A stretch of DNA of 49,635 nt from Lachnospiraceae bacterium (lineage in GTDB: Bacteria; Bacillota; Clostridia; Lachnospirales; Lachnospiraceae): NCBI GenBank assembly GCA_016288705.1, contig JAEELB010000036.1:1-49635 (forward strand), written 5' to 3'. Both the position numbers and the translations under genes were made by a program. How positions within the stretch are numbered: position 1 is the first letter of the stretch; every line of letters starts with the position of its first letter. The notes under the pieces were generated by a model. It searched no databases and was not told the DNA's origin. It saw nothing but the letters and a program-made list of their open reading frames with translations. This document shows, piece by piece, positions 34,075 to 43,165 of this stretch.

Positions 34075-35535
34075 ATGAAAAAGATCGACCTCAAACCGCT
34101 TCTCCTGATATTTACGGTCGTTATCCTGTTTTTCGGGATCGACTGCTTTATCGAGTACTCAAACGACACCTATGCCATCCTGGAGGACGGACTTCTGAAT
34201 ACCGCAAAAGAGGTTGCAGGGAGGAACGCCCGTCCGGTGCTCTCACTGTTTTATCTCTTCTGGCTCATCACCCCCTTTTCGGAAGTCCGGTTTTATTACT
34301 TTTCATACGTGATGGCTGTCATATGTCTGACCCTTGCCCTCTACCTCCTTCAGGATGATATGAAGGACCGTCTCCCCCGTCCCGCTCTCAGGGTACTGCT
34401 GGTCTTTTACGCCATAGTAAACGTGTTCTTCATCAATTTCTTTTCCTTCTTCGAAAAGGGACTGTTCATGCTGGCCATACTCACGGCGGTGCTGGGGGCG
34501 CATTATGAAAAAAAATACTTTGAAACAGGATCGGTCAGGTATTCCGTCATAAGCCTGTGCCTCATAACCTTTACTGCTCTCGACTATCAGATCATGCTCT
34601 CGGTCTATGCGGCCCTTGCCGTGATCTATTCCTTCAGATATTCAAAGGATGCCCCCGACCTCCTGAAAAAGCTCCTGATGACGGGAGTGAAGGCCCTGAT
34701 CTCCATCCTGCCGGCCATAATGATCACCGTGTTCGGGAGTCTGGGCAGGTTCAATAAGAGCGGATCGGAAGACCAAAAAGCCGCATTTTTCAGGGCGCTC
34801 AGGAACATCCTGCGCCATTCCGCATACACCCACGATATACTGCCCCCCTTCTTCTGGCTGATACCTGCGGCGTTCTGCTTATTTGTCTGCATACTCCTCG
34901 CCCAAAAGAGCGGCAGAAAAGTGCGTTCACATGTATCCGTGGCAGCGGTGTTCCTCACCTGCATCACCCTGGCTTTCCTCTTTCTGTTCAAAGGATATGC
35001 GGGCTATTCCACGGCCAGGACCATTTATCCCCTGGCCCTCATCCCGGGGATGCTCATGATCAACGCAAGCCTTAACTGTGACGAAGCGCGCGGAAAATTC
35101 ATGACCCGTCTCATGAAAGCTTCTTACGCCGTGATCTTCCTGCATCTGGTCCTGCTGTGCCTCGTCTTCAACAAAAAATTCATAAACCGGTACGCCGTGA
35201 ACAGGCTTGACAAAAACATGATGCTCACGATAAACGGCCTCATAAGGGAGTACGAGAAGGGATCCGGAAATAAGATCTCGAAGATCAGCTTTTACGAGGA
35301 CAGGTTCAACAGCGATTATTACGGCGATGTGCTGGATATCGGAGTGAACGTATCAAGCTCCATGTCCACGGACTGGAGCAGGCTTGCCGCCCTGAACTGG
35401 TACTGCGGCACGGACTATACGGAAGCGGAGCCGCTTCCCGAATACAGGGAATACTTTATCGAAAAAGACTGGTCTTCATTTTCGGAGGATCAGCTCATCT
35501 TTGAAGGAGACACTCTTCACCTCTGCAGATATTGA
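34075..35535 (+). CDS. Polytopic membrane protein, GtrII/GT-C-like
   Basis: The 486-residue protein has about ten hydrophobic helices between residues 8 and 365 and a soluble C-terminal part of about 110 residues. An early acidic loop (IDCFIEYSNDTYAILEDG) resembles membrane glucosyltransferases of the GtrII type that decorate polymers from undecaprenyl-phosphate sugar. It is 54 bp after the aminotransferase and reads the same way. No good ribosome binding site is visible. Family assignment is tentative. Confidence 0.6.
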   Translation: MKKIDLKPLLLIFTVVILFFGIDCFIEYSNDTYAILEDGLLNTAKEVAGRNARPVLSLFYLFWLITPFSEVRFYYFSYVMAVICLTLALYLLQDDMKDRLPRPALRVLLVFYAIVNVFFINFFSFFEKGLFMLAILTAVLGAHYEKKYFETGSVRYSVISLCLITFTALDYQIMLSVYAALAVIYSFRYSKDAPDLLKKLLMTGVKALISILPAIMITVFGSLGRFNKSGSEDQKAAFFRALRNILRHSAYTHDILPPFFWLIPAAFCLFVCILLAQKSGRKVRSHVSVAAVFLTCITLAFLFLFKGYAGYSTARTIYPLALIPGMLMINASLNCDEARGKFMTRLMKASYAVIFLHLVLLCLVFNKKFINRYAVNRLDKNMMLTINGLIREYEKGSGNKISKISFYEDRFNSDYYGDVLDIGVNVSSSMSTDWSRLAALNWYCGTDYTEAEPLPEYREYFIEKDWSSFSEDQLIFEGDTLHLCRY

Positions 35536-35541
35536 ACTCAC

Positions 35542-35570
35542 TTGATTTTTCCCTGTTTTTCTGCAAAAAT
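35542..35570 (+). promoter_or_regulatory. Possible promoter of mgtE, predicted leaderless
   Basis: TTGATT (35542-35547), 17-bp spacer, extended -10 TGC-AAAAAT (35565-35570), then 7 nt to ATG 35578. The -10 is a 4/6 match. Confidence 0.45.
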
Positions 35571-35577
35571 AATCCCC

Positions 35578-36933
35578 ATGAGCGAAGAGATGGAGAATGT
35601 GCTTTCGGAGTTCAGGGAGTTTCTGGACAAGAAGCAATATACGGCCCTGAGACAGCTGGCGGAAGACATGAATCCCGCCGATACTGCCGCCGTTCTGGAG
35701 GAGCTTGAGCCTGAAGACAGACTCAAGCTGTTCCGCATACTTCCCAAAGGGATCGCCGCGGACGTTTTCTCATACCTCGAGAGCGAGAGCCAGCAGTACA
35801 TAATCACTTCCCTCTCCGACAAGGACGCGGCGCAGATCGTGGACAAGCTCCAGGCCGACGACGCCGCCGACCTTATGGAGGAGATGCCCGCAAACATCGT
35901 AAAGAGGATCCTCTCCAGGACGACCCCGGACACCAGAAAGGACATCAATCTCCTGCTGAACTATCCGGAGGATTCCGCCGGAAGCATCATGACGGTGGAG
36001 TACGTGGATCTCAAGGAGAGCCTCACCGTCCTCCAGGCCATCGAAAGAGTACGTATGCTTGGGCTCGATTCCGAGACCATAAACACCTGTTACGTCCTGG
36101 GACAGCAGAGGGAGCTTCTGGGCACCGTGGCTCTCCGTTATCTGTTGCTTTCTGAGCCAGACGATGTCATCGGGGATATCATGAATGAAAACGTGATCTC
36201 CGTAAACACCTTTACGGATCAGGAAGAGGTGGCGCGGATCTTCATGAAATACGACTTTACGGTCATGCCCGTCGTGGATAACGAGAACCGTCTCGTGGGC
36301 ATCATCACCATCGACGATATCGTGGATATCATCGAGCAGGAGGCCACCGAGGATATCGAAAAGATGGCCGCTATCGTCCCCGGAGACAAGCCCTATCTCA
36401 GGACTTCATTTTTTGAAGCCTACAAAAAGAGGATTCCCTGGCTCATATTCCTCATGATATCGGCCACCTTCACCGGAGCCATCATCACCAGGTTCGAAGA
36501 CTACTTAAGCACCTGCATAGTCCTCACCGCCTATATCCCGATGCTGATGGATACGGGCGGGAACTCGGGTTCACAGGCCTCCGTCGAGATCATCCGCGGT
36601 ATCTCTCTGGGAGAGATCACTTTTCAGGACATACCCCGGTGTATCTTCAAGGAATTCAGGGTGGCCATCCTGTGCGGTCTCACTCTGGGGAGCGCCAATT
36701 TCGTCAAGCTCATGCTGGTGGATCACGTGTCCATGGCGGTGGCCGCAGCCGTTTGCCTGACCCTGCCGGTGGAGATAGTGATAGCGAAGCTCATAGGCTG
36801 CACTCTTCCCCTTACGGCGAAGAAACTGGGCTTTGACCCGGCAGTCATGGCCAGTCCACTCATCACCACCATAGTGGACGCCCTCTCCCTCATCACCTAT
36901 TTCAATATCGCTTCCCTTATCCTGCATTTCTGA
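35578..36933 (+). CDS. mgtE: Magnesium transporter MgtE
   Basis: The start is 35578 (MSEEMENVLSEF); an in-frame codon at 35542 would lie in the promoter. The 451-residue protein has the MgtE N domain (about 20-120), two CBS domains (about 135-255), and five membrane helices with the pore motif MLMDTGGNSGSQASVEIIRG. It is a gated Mg2+ channel whose cytoplasmic domains close the pore when Mg2+ is high. No M-box riboswitch is possible in the 42 bp to the previous gene, and there is no Shine-Dalgarno. It is followed by yigZ and a GT4 gene. Confidence 0.95.
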   Translation: MSEEMENVLSEFREFLDKKQYTALRQLAEDMNPADTAAVLEELEPEDRLKLFRILPKGIAADVFSYLESESQQYIITSLSDKDAAQIVDKLQADDAADLMEEMPANIVKRILSRTTPDTRKDINLLLNYPEDSAGSIMTVEYVDLKESLTVLQAIERVRMLGLDSETINTCYVLGQQRELLGTVALRYLLLSEPDDVIGDIMNENVISVNTFTDQEEVARIFMKYDFTVMPVVDNENRLVGIITIDDIVDIIEQEATEDIEKMAAIVPGDKPYLRTSFFEAYKKRIPWLIFLMISATFTGAIITRFEDYLSTCIVLTAYIPMLMDTGGNSGSQASVEIIRGISLGEITFQDIPRCIFKEFRVAILCGLTLGSANFVKLMLVDHVSMAVAAAVCLTLPVEIVIAKLIGCTLPLTAKKLGFDPAVMASPLITTIVDALSLITYFNIASLILHF

Positions 36934-36944
36934 AAGGTTTTCGG

Positions 36945-37580
36945 ATGGCGTCGGAACAGACTTCAAAAAGGATCCTGCTGACGGGGGGCAAAGGCTTCTA
37001 CGAGGAGAAGAGATCCAGATTCCTGGGAGAGTCGTTCCCCGTGGAAAATGAAGAGGAAGCTCTCTGTGTGATAGCCGGCATGAAAAAGAAATACTATGAC
37101 GCAAGGCACAACTGCTACGCCTTTATCGTAAACGGCGTGAACCGCTCCTCCGACGACGGGGAGCCCTCGGGCACGGCGGGACGGCCGATCCTCTCGGTAC
37201 TGGAGGGGGAAGGGATCGATTCCGTGCTGGTGGTGGTGACCCGGTACTTCGGAGGTGTCCTGTTGGGGGGCGGAGGCCTCGTGAGGGCCTATACCGCCGC
37301 GGCGAAAGACGCCATCGCCCACTCGGAGACCGCCGTTTTAAAGCTCTGTTGCAGGGTAAGGGCGTCCGTCGATTACGCTGCTTTTGAAAAGATAAGGAGG
37401 CTCTCCGACAGATCGGGTTTTTCGGTCTCCGGGGTTGAATATTCGGAAGGCGTCGCCTTCACCGCCACGGGAGTCTCCGGAACCGGAGACATTATCCGGA
37501 GATCCCTTTCCGACCTGACGGGAGGGAAGGCGGTCATACTGTCCGAAGAGGAAAACGTGTGGATCAGGGAAAAGGAGTGA
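36945..37580 (+). CDS. yigZ: YigZ/IMPACT-family protein
   Basis: The 211-residue protein matches UPF0029/YigZ: FYEEKRSRFLGESFPV, KYYDARHNCYAFIV, SDDGEPSGTAGRPIL and VTRYFGGVLLGGGGLVRAY. The C-terminal part carries an EF-G domain-V-like fold. Relatives bind ribosomes or modulate translation control under stress; the exact role in bacteria is unclear. AAAGG stands 7 nt before the ATG. It is 11 bp after mgtE and ends just 8 bp before the next start. Confidence 0.93.
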   Translation: MASEQTSKRILLTGGKGFYEEKRSRFLGESFPVENEEEALCVIAGMKKKYYDARHNCYAFIVNGVNRSSDDGEPSGTAGRPILSVLEGEGIDSVLVVVTRYFGGVLLGGGGLVRAYTAAAKDAIAHSETAVLKLCCRVRASVDYAAFEKIRRLSDRSGFSVSGVEYSEGVAFTATGVSGTGDIIRRSLSDLTGGKAVILSEEENVWIREKE

Positions 37581-37588
37581 TCTCATCC

Positions 37589-38782
37589 ATGGCCGGATCA
37601 AAAAGAATGATACTGTCTCTGTCCTGGCGGGACATAAAAAGTCCCAAAGCGGGAGGAGCCGAGATACATACCCACGAGCTTCTGAAAGCCATCGACAGAA
37701 AAAAATACAGGGTGGTGCACATTTCCTTCATGTACGACGGACTTCCATCTTCGGAGGAGACGGACGGGATAAGGTATCTGAGGCACGGCTCATATCTGTC
37801 CTATCTCTCCTACGCCCGGCGTTTCTATCTCAAGCACCTGGACCGCATAGCCCTGGTCCTGGATCAGTGCAATACCTGGAGAGCCTTTACCCCCCTTTGG
37901 GTGCGCCCGGAACACAGGGTATTCTACATACACCAGCTCACCCGGGAGATATGGCACATACAGTCAAAGGGTTTATTTGCATGGCTGGGGGAACACACGG
38001 AGACTCTCATGCTCAGGCTGAACCGGCACGACCGGTGCATCACCGTGTCCGAGTCCACAAAGGCGGATCTGGCGGCGGTGGGCTTCGACCCGGAAAAGAT
38101 CGCCATCATCCCCAACGGGATCCCGGAAACCCTTGTCTCATATGAAGGAAAGGCTCCGAAGGAAAAGGATTTCACCCTTATATACGTGGGAAGATACGCC
38201 AGATACAAAGGGATAGACGACACCATCGAAGCCTTTGGGCGGCTTAAAAAAAGGCATCCCGGAATAAAGCTCCGGATAGTGGGAAAGCCCGATGAAGAAT
38301 ACCTGAAGAGCCGGCTGATACCGGTCTGCGACAGATACGGGCTTTCCATCGGACGCCGGGATAAGGACATCCCTGCTCCGGAAAAAGAAACCGCGGACGT
38401 GGCGATCCTGGGATTTGTGGAAGAAGAAAAGAAATACGAACTCATGCAGAGCGCCCATCTCCTCATCTGCCCTTCCGTCAGGGAAGGCTGGGGGATAATA
38501 ATATCCGAAGCCGCGTTCCTTGGCACCCCCTCCGTGGTGTACGACTCGCCGGGGCTCAGGGACGCGGTGGACCACGGAAAGGCAGGCCTTCTCTGTAACG
38601 AGAACACCGTGGGAGAAATAGTAAGGCAGACCGAAAGCGTCATGGAAGACCCGGGAAGATACGAAGAGGTCAGGGCTTCGGCGAAGGAATTTGCCTCGGG
38701 CTTAAGGTGGGAAAAGAACGTGGAAAGAGTGAATTCCTTTATTGAAAACGCCGTTACACCCGTATCCAGGAATCTTCCGTGA
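37589..38782 (+). CDS. GT4-family glycosyltransferase
   Basis: The 397-residue protein has the GT-B pattern: GGAEIHTHELL near residue 20, FYIHQLTREIWH, VSESTKADLAAVGF, IPNGIPE, YVGRYARYKGIDDTIEAF and the donor-site CPSVREGWGIIISEAAFLG. It should use a nucleotide sugar at the inner membrane face. I chose ATG 37589 (MAGSKRM), with AAGGAG 11 nt upstream. Its 3' end overlaps the convergent GT11 gene by 29 bp, both strands coding there. Confidence 0.9.
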   Translation: MAGSKRMILSLSWRDIKSPKAGGAEIHTHELLKAIDRKKYRVVHISFMYDGLPSSEETDGIRYLRHGSYLSYLSYARRFYLKHLDRIALVLDQCNTWRAFTPLWVRPEHRVFYIHQLTREIWHIQSKGLFAWLGEHTETLMLRLNRHDRCITVSESTKADLAAVGFDPEKIAIIPNGIPETLVSYEGKAPKEKDFTLIYVGRYARYKGIDDTIEAFGRLKKRHPGIKLRIVGKPDEEYLKSRLIPVCDRYGLSIGRRDKDIPAPEKETADVAILGFVEEEKKYELMQSAHLLICPSVREGWGIIISEAAFLGTPSVVYDSPGLRDAVDHGKAGLLCNENTVGEIVRQTESVMEDPGRYEEVRASAKEFASGLRWEKNVERVNSFIENAVTPVSRNLP

Positions 38783-39638
38783 GCCCCGTGCTGATCTGTC
38801 CCTCCCGCATCCTGAGGGGGGCCACCACAAGCTTGTCATCCGCATCCCCGAGAAACTGGGCCCACCAGGAGAAGGTGCTGACTGAGACGATGAAATGCCT
38901 GCAGGAATACATCAGTCTCAATGTCTCCACCGAGGGTCTCTTCTTTCCGTCGTTGAACACGGGTTCAAAATGATATTCGGAGCCCCACTTCCCGGGCTCA
39001 AGCATCTCCTCCGCCCATGCGGGTTTATTTGTGAAGATGAAAAAGACGGGGTTATCGATCCGTTTCTGCATCTCCTTCACCGCCCGGCGGTAGTAATCCT
39101 TTTCATCGGGTATCCTGTTGTAATCATTGGCATAATATCTGGCGTGGAAGCAGACCGAATCCGTTGACCTGACCATGTTGTAAAAGTCCAGGTTCTCGGG
39201 AAGGACATCAAAGGAAGGAGTGAACTCTCTCCTCAATATATCTCCCAGGTCGTTTCCCCATCTCCTGTTCTCGAACCAGCCGTAAAGGAGATATCTGTTC
39301 CTTCTGTAAAACCCGACGTCGCCCTTATTGTCCGTGCTCCAGTAAACCCCGAAGCGGTTGAGGAGCTTCTCATATCTGTGAAGGTCCCTGTATTCGTTTC
39401 CGCGGCATCTTCTGTTCACATAGGCCATTACCGCCTTTTGTCCCAGGGTCCTGTCCGGGTAATGATCCAGAAACCGGCAGCCCGTGGAGAACTGCTCCAG
39501 TTCGTTTTTGAAGTTCGGCAGAAAGGCCGTGATCTCGGCATCCGGATCGCCGCATCTCTCCTTTATCCATCTCGCAAATGCATATTGGAACATCTGATTG
39601 CCCAGACGCCCTCTTATGACTGAATTGATCTGTGTCAT
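38754..39638 (-). CDS. Divergent GT11-family (alpha-1,2-fucosyltransferase-like) glycosyltransferase
   Basis: The 294-residue protein begins with the GT11 motif GRLGNQMFQYAFA at about 9-21 and has the overall GT11 order. The usual HxRRGD donor motif reads HARYYAND, the FSDD-type motif reads FTNK, and the NSSFSWWGAWL-type motif reads SVSTFSWWAQFL. The fold is therefore clear, but GDP-fucose specificity is doubtful. GGGAG lies 8 nt before the ATG. It follows the PIG-L gene by 21 bp in the minus-strand set 43048-38754. Confidence 0.82.
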   Translation of the reverse strand: MTQINSVIRGRLGNQMFQYAFARWIKERCGDPDAEITAFLPNFKNELEQFSTGCRFLDHYPDRTLGQKAVMAYVNRRCRGNEYRDLHRYEKLLNRFGVYWSTDNKGDVGFYRRNRYLLYGWFENRRWGNDLGDILRREFTPSFDVLPENLDFYNMVRSTDSVCFHARYYANDYNRIPDEKDYYRRAVKEMQKRIDNPVFFIFTNKPAWAEEMLEPGKWGSEYHFEPVFNDGKKRPSVETLRLMYSCRHFIVSVSTFSWWAQFLGDADDKLVVAPLRMREGQISTGLTEDSWIRV

Positions 39639-39659
39639 ATCCCGTCTCCCGACCGCAGG

Positions 39660-41585
39660 CTATCCGCGGTCCAGTTTTACGATAACCGCCCTCATCACTT
39701 TTCTGTAATATCTGAACCTCCCGTTCAGGAAGCCCTTTCCTTTGATCAGAAATCTGTCGGCGCGGCAGACCAGATCCCGCCATCTGCGGGTAAACGCGCC
39801 CGGGTTTGAGATCCGCACCGTGTCGGAAAGCTCTCCTTCCCTGACAGTAACCTGACATTTCCTGCCCCTGGGGACCGTGACGACTGCGCTTCCCCTTTCG
39901 CGTTCCTCTTCCATACTGCACCCGCCGTCGCCGGTAAGCTCATACTCCTGTCCGCCCCCTGCGCCGTACGCCAGAAGGCTTTCCGTTTCCTCCCCCTCCG
40001 CCACAGTGACATCATACAGGAAATGACCCCTCTCATCCATAAGTTTAATGAACCCGGGTTCGTTCAGGGCGCAGTGCTCTCCGAAAGCTTCTATCTCCGT
40101 AAGTCCCGCTCCCGTTCCCGTCACTGAGTCGGTAATCACCGAAAACGCGTTAACCTTTTCCCTGTTACAGGTAATGAAAACCTGTCCTCCCCGTTCCTTC
40201 AGAGGGCCGAAGGGGGTGACAGATCCGTCTTCCCACTCTATGTGTCCTTCAAGGATGTTATTTGCGGGGTCAGGATCCCCGGATAGAGCCAGTTCATATA
40301 TGTCCGCGGGTTCCTTCAGGAGAACGGCCACCCTGCTGCCTGACCTCACCTCCACGGTGCCCGCGGAGATCCTGTCTCTTTCTATCACGTCATCTGAGTC
40401 CAGGAGTTTGAAATCATTGAGCTTTGAGAGTTCTTTCCCTCCCATGGAGATCCCGGCGTTGTACAGGAGGGAATCGGTCCTCCTCTCCCAGAAGGCCCTG
40501 TCTCCGTTTATCACTCTGTAAGCCGCCTCCTCCCCGTTCTGGGACACAAAGGCGCTGAGAGTCCTGAAAAGGCCGGCGCTTTTCAGGGTGTGTCCGAGGG
40601 CGGAGCATCTTACCGGAAGCCTCAGCCTTTCGTCCCAGTCGTAGAGACTGAATCCGTCTTCGGGCTTCCGGGTGGACAGGACATTGTCCGATGCGTCATA
40701 GTCATCCGGGGCGTCCCAGGCCGTGGCGTAGCAGAATCCCTTGCAGACTCGGGGCCTGTAATCGCCGTTTTCCTTAAGGATCATGCCCATGGCCTCCTCA
40801 AAGAAAAGAGAAAGCCCTCTGTGATCGGCGTGGTCGTCAAAGTCGTTTACGTAAATGACGTCAGGCCTGTACTCCAGTATAACGTCGTGTATGTCCTTCA
40901 GGTAGTTTTCCCTTGTATATCCGTGGGTCCTGTAGGGAGGATGCTTTTTTGTGCCGTAGGTTTCCGTATATTTCCTGAAGCCCGTCCCCTGGTTCTTGAG
41001 TGAGGTCCAGACCGCGTCATCCTTCGCATTGTAAATATGGCCGGAATAGCTGCCGTCGGGATAGGTCTGTCCGCTCCACATATCTCCGTAGCCGAGAAAG
41101 ATCAGGTTTTCCTCCGGTATCCCCGTCCTCCTCATGGCTTCTACGGATTCGTTTATCCTTGTGCTCCCCTCGGCCCAGCGGTCCCCGTTGGTGGCGTACA
41201 CAACCCGCACAACGCTTCCGGCGTCGAGGTACTCTTCGATAACGCCCCCCATGAGGTTCACCTCGTCGTCCTCGTGGGGGACCATTATCATCACATTGTG
41301 ACCCGCGAAATATCCGTTTTTATTTTCCGCTCCGCCGTAAGAGGATGACATGAAGGTCACGGAAAACATCATCAGATAAAACAGCAGGGCGCTGCCCCAG
41401 AGAACGGAGAGGGAGAGTGTGACGGCTTTAAGGAAGGCGGGATACCTCTTTTTCAGAAAGGCGGCGGCAAGGCCGCAGACGACTGCCGCGCCCAGGAGAT
41501 AGATGACCTGGGTGCTGTAGAGTTCAAACGTCACCAGAGCCGCCGTTATGAACAGTATGAAAAATGAATAAACCCCTGCGATCAT
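39660..41585 (-). CDS. Membrane-anchored PIG-L-family deacetylase
   Basis: The 641-residue protein has three N-terminal membrane helices (about 5-23, 28-45, 53-76). A PIG-L domain follows, with the metal site PHEDDEVNLMGG (H104, D106-D107) and DFDDHADHRG near 260. The last 270 residues are beta-rich, with a galactose-binding-like segment (ILEGHIEWEDGSVTPFGP, VNAFSVITDSVTG). PIG-L enzymes remove N-acetyl groups from GlcNAc-type sugars using zinc. Orientation suggests the catalytic domain is outside. It overlaps the upstream membrane glycosyltransferase gene by 4 nt, pointing to deacetylation of the same glycan. Confidence 0.88.
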   Translation of the reverse strand: MIAGVYSFFILFITAALVTFELYSTQVIYLLGAAVVCGLAAAFLKKRYPAFLKAVTLSLSVLWGSALLFYLMMFSVTFMSSSYGGAENKNGYFAGHNVMIMVPHEDDEVNLMGGVIEEYLDAGSVVRVVYATNGDRWAEGSTRINESVEAMRRTGIPEENLIFLGYGDMWSGQTYPDGSYSGHIYNAKDDAVWTSLKNQGTGFRKYTETYGTKKHPPYRTHGYTRENYLKDIHDVILEYRPDVIYVNDFDDHADHRGLSLFFEEAMGMILKENGDYRPRVCKGFCYATAWDAPDDYDASDNVLSTRKPEDGFSLYDWDERLRLPVRCSALGHTLKSAGLFRTLSAFVSQNGEEAAYRVINGDRAFWERRTDSLLYNAGISMGGKELSKLNDFKLLDSDDVIERDRISAGTVEVRSGSRVAVLLKEPADIYELALSGDPDPANNILEGHIEWEDGSVTPFGPLKERGGQVFITCNREKVNAFSVITDSVTGTGAGLTEIEAFGEHCALNEPGFIKLMDERGHFLYDVTVAEGEETESLLAYGAGGGQEYELTGDGGCSMEEERERGSAVVTVPRGRKCQVTVREGELSDTVRISNPGAFTRRWRDLVCRADRFLIKGKGFLNGRFRYYRKVMRAVIVKLDRG

Positions 41586-43048
41586 CTGAGCCTGTAGATC
41601 CTGTAATCGTCATCCGTTATGGCAGGCATGGCGTCCTCGTAGATGAGCTCATACCCCGCCTCCGACAGCCTGTCTGAGGCCTTAGCCTTGCAGGCCACGT
41701 AATACACCTGACCGTCATAGTTCCCGGCTGCTTTCTCCACATTCCCGAGCCAGTCCGGGGCCCCGCTGTCTTCCGAATGGGGCTCGCTGTACACCACATA
41801 TGAAAACTCTTCCCCCATGCAGGACAGATGGTCTCTCCCGGTCAGAAACGGGATTATTGCCTGGGCTATGGGTTCATCATCGGTCATTATAAGGGCCTCC
41901 GCGGGTATCTCCGAATTGATAAAGGCTGCGGCCAGGACGCCGTTTGAATAAGGCTCCCGGACCTCCGACACATAAGCGGCCACAGCCCTCACCCCCGTCA
42001 CGGACAGCCACAACGCCAGAGATATATGCAGGATCCGGAGGGTTCTTTTATTTACATCGTTCTCATCGGGCTGCGAGTCTTCATTTCCCGGAGAAAGGGC
42101 GGCCGCCGTAGACATCCATACCACAGCCACAAGGGACACTACAGTGAGGAGTGCCCTCTGGGTGCTCATGTTGTAAACGGATGCGTTCATCCACACCTGG
42201 TAAGCCCATATAAGGAAAAAGGCAAGAACCGGGGTCCTTGCCTGCCTGACCCTTACGGCAGTGAAAATAAGAACGATCAAAAGGAGGGCTCCCGTTATGA
42301 GGGAGAGTATGTACAGGCTCCTGAAGCTCCCCGGCATCATCCTCCTGACGGAAGACACGAAGGATCTGAACAGCATCCGCGACTCTTCAGACACTCCGGG
42401 GGAATCCACGGAGGAAGTGAGGGGGGTGAGTTCTATCACCAGAAGTATCCCGCTCAAGAGAGGGAGGATCAGAGGAAGCGCGTTGCGGATCGGTCCGTTC
42501 CTTTTCAGTCTGATCCTTTCCACCAGGAAGAAAAGGCTTAAGGAAAATCCCGCCATAAGAATGTACACATGGGTCTGTACAAGCATTGCCAGAAACAGGC
42601 AGTACAGCCAGGGCTTTTCATTCCTGTCCCTGTAGATCCATGCGATCAGGAACAACAGCACAGGCACAAGAGCATAGTTTCTTGCTATCACCGGGAAGTA
42701 ATACATGAGGGTGGTGCCGAACACCACCGGGATCTTGAGATATATGGGGAACGGCGACCTGAACAGCAGGAGCCATGCGGCGAAACCGTTTATCATCACG
42801 GCTATGACGTTCTGCACGTAAATGGAAATGCCGCCCTTGATAAAGGGGTAAAGGATCGCATACCACAGACAGCCGTGACCCTCGGAGTTCATGAGGTCTA
42901 TTATCTGCGGGAAATTCAGATCCCTGACGATCAGCCAGGACTGGGCCTCATCACGCCAGGGTTCGTGATACGCCGCGAGAAACGCATTGAGCGCGATATA
43001 TACAACGAGCAGCGCATATAAAAGTATGTTTTCACGCTTTGTCTTCAT
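41582..43048 (-). CDS. Polytopic GT-C-like membrane glycosyltransferase
   Basis: The start is 43048 (MKTKRENILLYAL); the frame is open to 43321 but that part is non-membrane, overlaps the divergent gene and would include the promoter. The 488-residue protein has about ten helices and, after the first, the acidic loop AAYHEPWRDEAQSWLIVRDL, which carries the Asp/Glu pattern of GT-C enzymes. It likely uses a polyprenyl-phosphate sugar on the outer face. There is no Shine-Dalgarno; the -10 box sits 7 nt before the ATG. Overlap with the PIG-L gene is 4 nt. Confidence 0.75.
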   Translation of the reverse strand: MKTKRENILLYALLVVYIALNAFLAAYHEPWRDEAQSWLIVRDLNFPQIIDLMNSEGHGCLWYAILYPFIKGGISIYVQNVIAVMINGFAAWLLLFRSPFPIYLKIPVVFGTTLMYYFPVIARNYALVPVLLFLIAWIYRDRNEKPWLYCLFLAMLVQTHVYILMAGFSLSLFFLVERIRLKRNGPIRNALPLILPLLSGILLVIELTPLTSSVDSPGVSEESRMLFRSFVSSVRRMMPGSFRSLYILSLITGALLLIVLIFTAVRVRQARTPVLAFFLIWAYQVWMNASVYNMSTQRALLTVVSLVAVVWMSTAAALSPGNEDSQPDENDVNKRTLRILHISLALWLSVTGVRAVAAYVSEVREPYSNGVLAAAFINSEIPAEALIMTDDEPIAQAIIPFLTGRDHLSCMGEEFSYVVYSEPHSEDSGAPDWLGNVEKAAGNYDGQVYYVACKAKASDRLSEAGYELIYEDAMPAITDDDYRIYRLR

Positions 43049-43055
43049 CCAATGA

Positions 43056-43084
43056 AATATACCATACCGTCCGGGTTTTGTCAT
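43056..43084 (-). promoter_or_regulatory. Promoter of the GT-C-like gene, predicted leaderless
   Basis: ATGACA (43079-43084), 17-bp spacer, extended -10 TGG-TATATT (43056-43061), then 7 nt to ATG 43048. Confidence 0.75.
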
Positions 43085-43129
43085 CCCGGAACAGGACAGT
43101 CCGCGGGGCAGGGACAGGGGAACTCCGGT

Positions 43130-43158
43130 TTGACAACCTGCTGCCGTTCTCATAGAAT
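43130..43158 (+). promoter_or_regulatory. Promoter of the divergent membrane protein gene, predicted leaderless
   Basis: TTGACA (43130-43135), 17-bp spacer, TAGAAT (43153-43158), then 7 nt to ATG 43166. Confidence 0.85.
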
Positions 43159-43165
43159 ACGACTC

